This document shows, piece by piece, positions 8,542-15,821 of a stretch of DNA of 33,122 nt. Under the pieces are notes generated by a model. It was given only the letters and a program-made list of their open reading frames with translations, had not been told where the DNA came from and made no database searches. The translations under genes and the position numbers were made by a program. Positions within the stretch are counted from its first letter, which is position 1, and the number at the start of each line of letters is the position of its first letter. This DNA is from Parachitinimonas caeni (lineage in GTDB: Bacteria; Pseudomonadota; Gammaproteobacteria; Burkholderiales; Chitinimonadaceae), in contig NZ_JARRAF010000044.1 of NCBI RefSeq assembly GCF_030129945.1, forward strand, positions 1-33,122, written 5' to 3'.

Positions 8542-9294
8542 TTACAAAGGACATTTCGGCGGCTTGCAGACACCGCCACCGCCAGAGCTACCGCCGTTGT
8601 CTTTCCAGTCGTCACTACCATCGTCTTGCGATTGCTGTTTTGACATCTGGTTGATCCAATCTAGCGTGCCTGCCGGATAGCTGCTTGCATTCTGAATGTA
8701 AGGCGCCACGGTTCCGTTACAACTCACCGAATAGCCGGACTGACCGGCTTTGTCTGCCTTGCAATCGAGACGCTTGGTGAGAATGCCCACCGCCCCGCTA
8801 TCGAGCAGGCTGGTGAGTTTGCTTCTCACCTCATCCGACGATTTCAGATCAGCGATGTCGTTGGCAGAGGGAAATTCAAAGTCCACCACATCGTTAACCT
8901 CCAGCTTTATCTGCCTATGAGAGGGCACCACAATCCAGCCTTTTGGCGTAATCAGCGTCGTGACGCGCATTTCAGGCCGATAAGTGAAGCCGAAGCGACT
9001 GGCTATTTTGGGCCCCTGCTCCTTGTCAATTGGATCTTCGCCGATCACCGTCATGAAGGCGCGCGGTCGTTCGCTGGCTGATGCGTGTTTGTCTTCGATC
9101 AGCTTTTTGTAAGCATCACTCATCGACTTCAGCGTTTTGCTGTCAGTAAGCGGCGTGTACTCGGCATTTTCGGGGTGCTTGGCCAGTTCGGCGTCGATTT
9201 CCTTGTCCGCCTTGTCATCGCCGCTGCCACCCATGCAGCCAGCGAGCAATAGTGCCACCAGCAACAGACTGGCCAGTGTTTTGAGTCGGGTCAT
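8542..9294 (-). CDS. T4SS-associated lipoprotein, possible VirB7 functional counterpart
   Basis: The 250-aa product has a clear lipoprotein signal: a hydrophobic run ending in LLAGC with the lipidated Cys at residue 20. Lipidation would place it at a membrane, probably the outer one. It is far longer than classical VirB7 (about 50 aa). The mature part has no family I recognise and ends in a Gly-rich stretch with CKPPKCPL. I chose the ATG at 9294 because an AAGGA site lies 8 bases before it and it starts 2 bases after the virB1 stop, indicating coupled translation. Position in the operon suggests a core-complex or peptidoglycan-associated role; this is inferred. Confidence 0.75.
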   Translation of the reverse strand: MTRLKTLASLLLVALLLAGCMGGSGDDKADKEIDAELAKHPENAEYTPLTDSKTLKSMSDAYKKLIEDKHASASERPRAFMTVIGEDPIDKEQGPKIASRFGFTYRPEMRVTTLITPKGWIVVPSHRQIKLEVNDVVDFEFPSANDIADLKSSDEVRSKLTSLLDSGAVGILTKRLDCKADKAGQSGYSVSCNGTVAPYIQNASSYPAGTLDWINQMSKQQSQDDGSDDWKDNGGSSGGGGVCKPPKCPL

Positions 9295-9296
9295 GT

Positions 9297-9902
9297 TCAA
9301 GATCCTTGTGAAAATTGTGTGCTGGCCTGGCCGAAGCCCGTCACTTCGCTATCCGCATGAAAAGACGAAGGGGCGCGACCGGCGTGGGCAGATGGCTTAC
9401 GTCCGACCACAGTCAGCGGCGGTATCGACAAGGCTGTCGGTGCAGGCGCGCCCGAGGCAGCTAGCACCTTGCCGACATAGCCATTGGCAATCCCTCGGCT
9501 GAAATGGCCGGTGTTATAAGCCGACAAGGCGGCGTAGAGCGCAGCATCGCCGTCTGCGCCCTGCTTGCGGCTGCGCTGGTACTGCCCGGCCAGAATGCCG
9601 GCGCCGACACGCAGATTGGTGCAGACATCGAAGGCCGTGGCGATGGGCACGCCCAGACGGCGCAAATTGGCCGAGTTCACCTGCATCAGGCCCACATCCA
9701 CTGAATAACCCCGCTCTACCAGCCACGAAGTCCAGGCCACCGCTTCCTGCGGGCTGGCGGCGGGTCGGGCAAGCCGGGTGCCGCCGTTGATATTGATCGC
9801 CAGCGGATTAAAGCCACTCTCGACCTTCACCAGCGCTCGCAGGGTGGCTGGGGCAACCTGCGGGGCACATTGCTGCATCAACATCACAAGATCGGCTGGC
9901 AT
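9297..9902 (-). CDS. virB1: VirB1-type lytic transglycosylase
   Basis: A 201-aa SLT-fold enzyme that would open peptidoglycan so the secretion channel can be assembled. The family signature is readable: LMQQCAPQVAPATLRALVKVESGFNP, here split across residues about 8-33, with the catalytic Glu28 in VKVESGF, then DVGLMQVNSANLRRLG and AALSAYNTGHFSRG. The start is chosen at 9902 because family members begin shortly before this motif and it falls 19 bases after the upstream gene; a longer form to 9962 would overlap that gene. Neither form has an obvious Sec signal, which is unusual for a periplasmic enzyme. Confidence 0.88.
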   Translation of the reverse strand: MPADLVMLMQQCAPQVAPATLRALVKVESGFNPLAININGGTRLARPAASPQEAVAWTSWLVERGYSVDVGLMQVNSANLRRLGVPIATAFDVCTNLRVGAGILAGQYQRSRKQGADGDAALYAALSAYNTGHFSRGIANGYVGKVLAASGAPAPTALSIPPLTVVGRKPSAHAGRAPSSFHADSEVTGFGQASTQFSQGS

Positions 9903-9921
9903 GATGGCGCTAGGGTGAGAA

Positions 9922-10602
9922 TCAGTTTGGGCAGAAAGCCGTAGCCTGCGCATAAGCGGCATTCAGATAGGTCGAGCCAGGCGAAATGACGATGGGCTCG
10001 GCGGCGGGGGCAGATGGGATCAGCGCCTTGAACCAGCGCGACAGCCGCTGAACGCTGGTCTGGCCCAACACCGTCTCGTTAGCGGTGTTGGCCGACAAGT
10101 CGAGCACTTCCGCACCAAAGCCGGTGCGGCGAAAACCCACGGCAAAAATCTCGGTCTGCGGGAAGGTTTGCTGCAAGGCGGCAACCAGGGCGTTGGCCAA
10201 TTCAAGGTGGCGCGGTGGTACCTCAATCCAGTTCTCGGCGTGCGCGAGCCAAGGCATCTCGCTCGGCCCCCGGCCATCCGGCGCCACGCTACCCGGCCCG
10301 CCCACCACCAAGGCCACCTTGGCCAGCTCACCCCCCCGGCCGGTCTGGCCCAGCAGATTGGCGTTGATGCCTAAGCGGGGGATGCCCAAATAGCCATAGG
10401 GGCTGGCTTCAAAGCCCGCATCATCCAGCTGCCGTAGCAGACAGGTGGCGTCAATCGACTGCCAGCCCAACAGGGTGGCATCGGGCCGTGCGCCGGCATA
10501 TCCCAGCTGCGCCAAGGTGCGCTGTTCGTTGAGGGGAGACCGTTTGAGGGTTGCTGCAGAAACGGGCTGTTCGGTGGTGTAGTTGGTTTTGTAGGGTTTC
10601 AT
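9922..10602 (-). CDS. Unrecognised protein inside the T4SS operon
   Basis: I do not recognise this 226-aa protein. It lies between virB10 and virB1 in the same direction, as if part of the secretion operon. It has no signal peptide and no membrane helix. Its middle (GIPRLGINANLLGQTGRGGE and the following VALVVGGPGS) looks like a globular alpha/beta fold, and the C-terminus ends AQATAFCPN. Codon use and GC match the conserved virB genes and not the AT-rich candidate effector genes, so it is probably a long-standing part of this operon. It could be a substrate adaptor, an assembly factor or an effector; nothing in the sequence decides. Confidence 0.6.
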   Translation of the reverse strand: MKPYKTNYTTEQPVSAATLKRSPLNEQRTLAQLGYAGARPDATLLGWQSIDATCLLRQLDDAGFEASPYGYLGIPRLGINANLLGQTGRGGELAKVALVVGGPGSVAPDGRGPSEMPWLAHAENWIEVPPRHLELANALVAALQQTFPQTEIFAVGFRRTGFGAEVLDLSANTANETVLGQTSVQRLSRWFKALIPSAPAAEPIVISPGSTYLNAAYAQATAFCPN

Positions 10603-10709
10603 TCTGAATCCATTCTCAAGAAAGCTGCTTCTATTTCGGTTGGAATTAGGGGCAGTGTCGAGATTGTTGCTGTGTGTTGAAAATGCTGATTTTCTTAAAA
10701 GTCAGCTTG

Positions 10710-12038
10710 TCAGTTGGATGCATATTCGCCGCCAAAGCGGATGTCTTTGTTGACCATCACCACAAACGGGTAACCCTTGCGGATGGTGACGGTGGGCTGG
10801 ATCTGCATGTTCTTGCGGGCGATGTCCTTTCCGAGCTGTGCCAGTTCCTGGCCAACAGCGGCGCCAACTACTTGCTGACTGGTCTGCTGCGTATTGCCGG
10901 ACCAGAGGCTGGTGCGCTGGCGGGGTTGCGATAGCTGGAACGCCGCCGAGACCAGTGAGCTGCCCAGGGCCCAGCCGAAGATCCGGCCGTAGTGATGGTT
11001 GACTTCGTCGGCAAATCCAGCATTGCCCGAAGCGTCGTGGCCGGCCATGCCTTGCAGATCAAGCGTGCTGCCGTTGGGGAAGATCAGTCGCTGCCAGCCC
11101 AGTTGCAGCCGGTCCTGACCAAAGGTGACATTCGAGTCGTAGCGGCCAAACAACCGGGTGCCTTGCGGAACCAGCAGGTAGCGGCCGCTGGCCGAGTCGT
11201 AGACGTTCTGCGACACCTGTGCGATGACCTCGCCGGGTAGATCGGAATTGATGGCACCGATCATGATGGCCGGTATCACCGTGCCGGTTTTCAGCTCGTA
11301 AGGGCTTTGCTGACGGCGCACCCGGTTGGCCAGGGTGAAGTCGTCGCCTTGCGCCAGCTGGTCGCGGAAGGCCTGTTTCTGTGCCTGCTGGTTGAGGTCG
11401 GGCTCGCCATTGCCACCATTGGCGCCCAGTAGCTGGTTGGCCAGCTGGCCGATTGCGGGCGGCAATCCGCCCCCCGATGTGATACCGGCTTTCGGTGCGC
11501 TACCGGATGGGCCGAAGCCTGCGGCGACGCTATCGGCATTGCGGGCGGCATCAAGCGCTGTGCGGCCGTCGCTGCCCGCTGCAGTGCTGGCAGCCGTCGG
11601 GGCGGCAGTCTGAACAGGCGGCTGGTTGAGCGGCGGCACGGGCGGTGTATTGCCCGGCAGCGTGAAGCCTGCCTGTTTCACCGGTGGTGGCACCTGAGTG
11701 GGAGGCGAGGCCATCAGTGGCCCACCTGCCACCGGCTCTGGCGGCTTGGGTGTCGTGCGCGCCAGTTCTTCTGGCAGGCTCGGTGTCACCGGCACGCCGG
11801 GGGGCGCATTGGTAATGGCGCGAGCCGCGCCCAGCGCGGGTGTCAGGTCGGCTTTGGCGCTCTCGGCTTTCTTCTTGGCTGCGCTGGGCTCGCTGTTGAT
11901 ATTGGTCACAATCACCAGCACAACAGCTGCCAGAATGCCGACGGCAAACATCGCGGCCTTTTTATTGATGCGCACGCTGGCGATGGGCTTGCCGCGCAGC
12001 TCAAGACGGTCGGGAGATTTGATCTGCGAATCAGCCAT
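10710..12038 (-). CDS. virB10: VirB10/TrbI core-complex protein
   Basis: The 442-aa protein spans both membranes in the T4SS core complex and transmits ATPase energy to the outer-membrane pore. A short cytosolic part precedes one transmembrane helix (about residues 28-47, AAMFAVGILAAVVLVIVTNI), then a long Pro-rich periplasmic region, then the conserved TrbI domain: SPYELKTGTVIPA, GEVIAQVSQNVYDSASGRYLL, PQGTRLFGRYDS and GYPFVVMVNKDI. I chose the ATG at 12038 because an AAGGA site precedes it and it overlaps the end of virB9 by 8 bases, giving coupled translation. The frame stays open further upstream but only inside virB9. Confidence 0.95.
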   Translation of the reverse strand: MADSQIKSPDRLELRGKPIASVRINKKAAMFAVGILAAVVLVIVTNINSEPSAAKKKAESAKADLTPALGAARAITNAPPGVPVTPSLPEELARTTPKPPEPVAGGPLMASPPTQVPPPVKQAGFTLPGNTPPVPPLNQPPVQTAAPTAASTAAGSDGRTALDAARNADSVAAGFGPSGSAPKAGITSGGGLPPAIGQLANQLLGANGGNGEPDLNQQAQKQAFRDQLAQGDDFTLANRVRRQQSPYELKTGTVIPAIMIGAINSDLPGEVIAQVSQNVYDSASGRYLLVPQGTRLFGRYDSNVTFGQDRLQLGWQRLIFPNGSTLDLQGMAGHDASGNAGFADEVNHHYGRIFGWALGSSLVSAAFQLSQPRQRTSLWSGNTQQTSQQVVGAAVGQELAQLGKDIARKNMQIQPTVTIRKGYPFVVMVNKDIRFGGEYASN

Positions 12039-13203
12039 TGCTGTCGTCCTTTTCATCGCGGCAGATACCGAACAGGCCACGGCGCTTGCAACGGACTTCA
12101 CGGCTGATTTCGACCCGTTGCTGATCACTGCCGACACCGGTCATCATCGCCAGCCGTTTGTAGCTGCCATCGAGCACAAACACATTGCCCTTGAGCCGGA
12201 AATTGATCATCTGCTCGTTACCGGCTTCATCAATGGCAACGATGATCGGCGCCAGCTCGCTGGAGAGGTTGTCGTTCATCACCAGATACGTGTGCTGCCC
12301 ATCCGCCAGCACCCGCTTGGGCCGGAAAGCCGGCTTGCCCTTCTTGTTTTCAATTTTGAAATCAAAATTCAGCGATTCCATGGTCAGGTAGGGCAGGTCG
12401 CTATCCGGGTTTCCAGCCTTGCCTGAGGCAGACAGGCCGTTACGGCCGGCGGCCCTCGACCAGGCCCGGTCACTGGTTTCGGGGTAGGCAAACGAGATGT
12501 GAGAGACATAACGGCGTTGGCTCGACACCAGACGCAGGTGGTAGGTGCGACGGTTGGTGGGCACGATCAGATTGGTGTCCAGCCCGGCCTCGGTGGGTTT
12601 GATGATCAGATGCGTGATCTTGCCCTGGCCTTCGCCATCACCACCTGAGGTGGCGGGTGAAATCTTCCAGCGCACGGCATCGCCCACATGCGGCGCACCT
12701 TGCACCACCTCACCCGGTTCGAGTGTGACCGCACAGATGCGCAGAGGGGCGCAGACCACAGTGGGCGCCGACTCGCCGAAGTTGAAGACCACCGCACCAC
12801 CTTCGCTTAGTCCTGGCGCGGTATGCGGGTTTTCAGCCCATGCCTGCGACTTTTCCAGCGCCTGCCGGGTGGGTTTGCTGATGGAGGTGCCCGCCAGTTC
12901 ATCGTCAGACTTGCCGGACTGGCTCTTCTTCTTTTTCTTGCTGTGCTTTTGGGGCTCGCAAGCGGCTTCGGCCGAGCAGTCTGCGGGCGGGGTGACGGCT
13001 GGCAGCTGGTTACTGAGCTTGAGTGGCGGTGTAATACCGGTATCTTTGGCCGCATCTTTGGCAGTGTTGGCAGCCGGGACTGCCGGCACGGTGGGGGCCG
13101 GCGTGGCTGGGGTGCTTGGTGCGGGCTGGCCGCCGGCACCGGCCGCCAAGGCCGGGCCAGTCGCCACCAGCAGCGAAAGGAGCAGACTATGTTTAACAGA
13201 CAT
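12031..13203 (-). CDS. virB9: VirB9/TrbG core-complex protein
   Basis: The 390-aa product has a signal peptide (hydrophobic LLLSLLVATGPALA, residues about 7-20) and then a long disordered Pro/Ala-rich segment with the unusual basic run SKKKKKSQ. The TrbG domain follows: APTVVCAPLRICAVTLEPGE, VGDAVRWKISPATSG, LDTNLIVPTNRRTYHLRLVS and GNVFVLDGSYKRLAM. VirB9 forms the outer layer of the core complex with VirB10 and a VirB7 lipoprotein. The chosen ATG follows an AGGAAAG site. The TrbG domain is of normal size; the extra length comes from the disordered segment. Confidence 0.95.
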   Translation of the reverse strand: MSVKHSLLLSLLVATGPALAAGAGGQPAPSTPATPAPTVPAVPAANTAKDAAKDTGITPPLKLSNQLPAVTPPADCSAEAACEPQKHSKKKKKSQSGKSDDELAGTSISKPTRQALEKSQAWAENPHTAPGLSEGGAVVFNFGESAPTVVCAPLRICAVTLEPGEVVQGAPHVGDAVRWKISPATSGGDGEGQGKITHLIIKPTEAGLDTNLIVPTNRRTYHLRLVSSQRRYVSHISFAYPETSDRAWSRAAGRNGLSASGKAGNPDSDLPYLTMESLNFDFKIENKKGKPAFRPKRVLADGQHTYLVMNDNLSSELAPIIVAIDEAGNEQMINFRLKGNVFVLDGSYKRLAMMTGVGSDQQRVEISREVRCKRRGLFGICRDEKDDSNG

Positions 13204-13354
13204 TTTTCGGCTTTCCTGTGTAAATCTCATTTATTTAAATAGGCATTTCAATGTGCCTGAGAGGCTTGGTAGCAATCGGCGCAGCAACACCCGCCGTCAG
13301 CCGGGGCTGATGGTATCAATCGGTTGATTACTTGCCTGGTTAAATAGTGCGTAC

Positions 13355-14116
13355 TTACTGCAAAGACTGAACCCAGTTCAAATCGGTAATATAAATACCC
13401 AGTGGATTAACCAGTAGCAGTTTCTCATCTTTGGGCGGTGTCACTTCAATGGTTATCGAGGCCCGCATTTTATTATTGGCGGTTAATTCGCCTCTGCGGT
13501 CGCGAATAATCTCATTCCATTCGACCTGCCAAGTCTTCTCGGTAATCGGTAATACGCTGGTGATTTCAATCGCCACCATCGAGTTTGCAACAATGGTAAA
13601 TGGGTTGTTCTTCTGAAAATGCTCATTCAGTTTTACCAGTGCTGGCGAACCATTGGAAATCATCGAATATACGCGCTCAATGCCGGCTTTTTCGGCTACC
13701 AGGTCGGGCGAAACGGTGCGCATATCGGTAATAAAGCGGCCAATATAGGCCTTTACCACCCGCTCATCGGCGGCCTGGGCTTTGTCTGCTGCGCCACTTG
13801 CTGTGGCGACACCGTTTTTATCAACCTGCACCACATAAGGCACAATTTTATTTTGTGCACCGATATAAGCCAGACCTACCACCGAAGCCAATGTCGTCAG
13901 GCAAGAAATAATCGCGCATAAACGCCAGTTTCTGGCCTGGCTGATATAACTGCCGTAGCGCTCATTCCATTCCCGCCGTGCTTCTAAATAGGGTGAATCA
14001 ACGCCTTTATTAGGCTTTTGTTTGGCCGTATTTTCCTTCTGCGGTGTGTGACCAATTTCAGGTTGCATGATCTCGGCGCCAGTGGGCGCCACTGTCGAAT
14101 GGGTGTTTGTGCTCAT
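13355..14116 (-). CDS. virB8: VirB8/TrbF inner-membrane scaffold protein
   Basis: The 253-aa protein has the TrbF start signature SPYLEARREWNERYGSYI, one transmembrane helix (about residues 66-88) and a periplasmic VirB8 domain ending YITDLNWVQSLQ. VirB8 is a bitopic scaffold linking the inner-membrane complex to the core. An AAGGTAAGAGA ribosome site precedes the ATG. It is separated from virB9 by about 150 bases, which carry a small TCAGC/GCTGA hairpin near 13296, and from virB6 by 81 bases. Confidence 0.95.
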   Translation of the reverse strand: MSTNTHSTVAPTGAEIMQPEIGHTPQKENTAKQKPNKGVDSPYLEARREWNERYGSYISQARNWRLCAIISCLTTLASVVGLAYIGAQNKIVPYVVQVDKNGVATASGAADKAQAADERVVKAYIGRFITDMRTVSPDLVAEKAGIERVYSMISNGSPALVKLNEHFQKNNPFTIVANSMVAIEITSVLPITEKTWQVEWNEIIRDRRGELTANNKMRASITIEVTPPKDEKLLLVNPLGIYITDLNWVQSLQ

Positions 14117-14197
14117 TTCTCTTACCTTGCCAGATTTAAATTAGCGAATTGTTTGGCTTGGAGTCAGTGTGTCACCAGTAATTCCAATTAAACCTTT

Positions 14198-15799
14198 TTA
14201 GGTGTTTTTGACTTTCTGAACCTGGTTTGCGCGAAGCTTTGCTCTGTAATAGTTTTTCACAAGATCATTGGAGCCCATTCCCTTTTGGAGTGGTTGCTCA
14301 CCCAGCCCCTTTAGGAGTTTGTTAGTTTGATTGAGAAGAAGGTCCTTGCCGGTTGCACCCTTCATCAAGCCGTTGGCGATAGCAAGAGCTGCCACTCCAG
14401 CACTTGTACCTAAGGATCGATATTTAGCTCGGGACGCGCTGCTACCTGAATCATTTTTCGAATCATTGTCATCACTCCCATGAGCGCGACTATTGCCTGG
14501 CATGGTATCGCCCTTCGTGGCTGGATTTCGGTTGTTGTCAGCTTGGCTTTCATTTGGTTGGGTATGAGTATTGTCCGAACCACCAGCTCCAACTTTTAAG
14601 TTATCAGCCGCTTGGCCGCCACCGCCACCGCCACCGCCACTACCACCCAATGTTCCTATGCCGTCGCCAGTCTTCCCACCAGACCCACCCCCTTTGGAGT
14701 CTGCCAAGTCGTTTGCTGCGCTCATCGCTTTTCCAAGGTTGTTCAGACCTTGTATACCCGAAACCCCACCCCCCAGTGCAGATTTGGTGGCTCCTCCAGC
14801 AAGCTTTAGACCACCCATCACGCCCATCACCCCACCCATAGCCCCGGCAGCGGCGGCACTGGCGCCCCCGGCAGAAAGGCCAACACTGGCACCAAAAGCG
14901 GAGCTGGCCATCTCAGGCGCTTTTTGTGCCAGTATCACCACCATCAAGGCTATTGCTACTACTTTCATGATATTTTCATATTCAAATTCCCAATCTTTGG
15001 CCATGGCATCTAAACTTATAATCATGATGCTTATAACCAGGGTCAGAACTAAAAGCCGAATACCAACATTAAGAGCATAGGTGAAATATTTTTCTGTATG
15101 GCTCTTGAGGTGGCTACTGCCACCAAATGCAAGGTAAATGGCTCCTGCGGCAAAAAGTATAAATGACTCTATTTTCAGGCAAAGAAATTGAGCGGCTGTA
15201 ATAACAAAACAAACCATGGTAATAACTGTTGCAATCACGGCTACAATAATTTTACCAAGGGCACCTAGTACGCTAAAAAATCCGGTCGGGCAATCTTCCC
15301 ATATTTGACCAATAGCAGATAAGCCTGTTGCGATGATTTTGTCCGTAGTTAATGGTGATTTTCCAGTTGCTTGAGCACCAGCTTCGGAGAATGAATCTAC
15401 AATGATCGGAATCCACTCTGGGCCATATAGCAAAAGCATATAAAAGAATGATATGGCCATGATTTTCTTGATAATCTCAATAGATAGGCTATTGAGGTTA
15501 TCTTTCTCAAGGGACCATAATATGGCAGCCCAAGCAAATTCAATAGTAGCTAGTAGTTTGAAAGTGGTTTGCCCTAACTCCCCCAGTTTTTTCTGCCAGC
15601 CGGCGGTGATTGTTTGATTGCTTTTTACAATGTCATCAAATAAGTCAAAATTTCCGGTATGCTTGCCGATTGTAATGCCTTCTACTGCGTAAGCTGCCGA
15701 AAAAAATCCAGCAATCAAAACCCCAGAGAATAGCAGAAACTTTATTAGCCATTGTTTGTTGATTTTTGGAGTTGGTATATATTCTTTTAAATAATTCAC
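14198..15799 (-). CDS. virB6: VirB6/TrbL polytopic inner-membrane protein with Gly-rich C-terminal extension
   Basis: The 533-aa protein has an N-terminal hydrophobic segment and about five or six further transmembrane helices up to residue 300, as in TrbL/VirB6, which forms the inner-membrane part of the channel. A Gly/Ala/Ser-rich linker follows, including an unbroken Gly run near residue 385-395. A C-terminal helical domain ends KVKNT. It starts with GTG, supported by an AGGAGA site 6 bases upstream. The gene is clearly more AT-rich than its virB4 and virB8 neighbours, suggesting a different history or relaxed constraint. No trbJ gene lies between it and virB4. Confidence 0.9.
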   Translation of the reverse strand: MNYLKEYIPTPKINKQWLIKFLLFSGVLIAGFFSAAYAVEGITIGKHTGNFDLFDDIVKSNQTITAGWQKKLGELGQTTFKLLATIEFAWAAILWSLEKDNLNSLSIEIIKKIMAISFFYMLLLYGPEWIPIIVDSFSEAGAQATGKSPLTTDKIIATGLSAIGQIWEDCPTGFFSVLGALGKIIVAVIATVITMVCFVITAAQFLCLKIESFILFAAGAIYLAFGGSSHLKSHTEKYFTYALNVGIRLLVLTLVISIMIISLDAMAKDWEFEYENIMKVVAIALMVVILAQKAPEMASSAFGASVGLSAGGASAAAAGAMGGVMGVMGGLKLAGGATKSALGGGVSGIQGLNNLGKAMSAANDLADSKGGGSGGKTGDGIGTLGGSGGGGGGGGQAADNLKVGAGGSDNTHTQPNESQADNNRNPATKGDTMPGNSRAHGSDDNDSKNDSGSSASRAKYRSLGTSAGVAALAIANGLMKGATGKDLLLNQTNKLLKGLGEQPLQKGMGSNDLVKNYYRAKLRANQVQKVKNT

Positions 15800-15821
15800 T
15801 TGCTTCTCCTGTCTTGCTTAA

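Noticed and set aside
12545-13327. Long plus-strand open frames opposite virB9 and virB4
   Set aside because: They are open only because of high GC and codon bias of the minus-strand genes, which carry clear family motifs.
13315-13328. ATCAA-N4-TTGAT near the virB8/virB9 junction as a second FNR box
   Set aside because: The half-sites are in the reverse order to the FNR consensus (TTGAT-N4-ATCAA), so it is not an FNR site.
14617-14646. CCGCCA hexamer tandem repeat inside virB6 as a phase-variation switch
   Set aside because: The unit is six bases, so gain or loss changes two codons without shifting frame. It encodes part of a Gly run in a flexible linker; length variation is possible but on/off switching is not.
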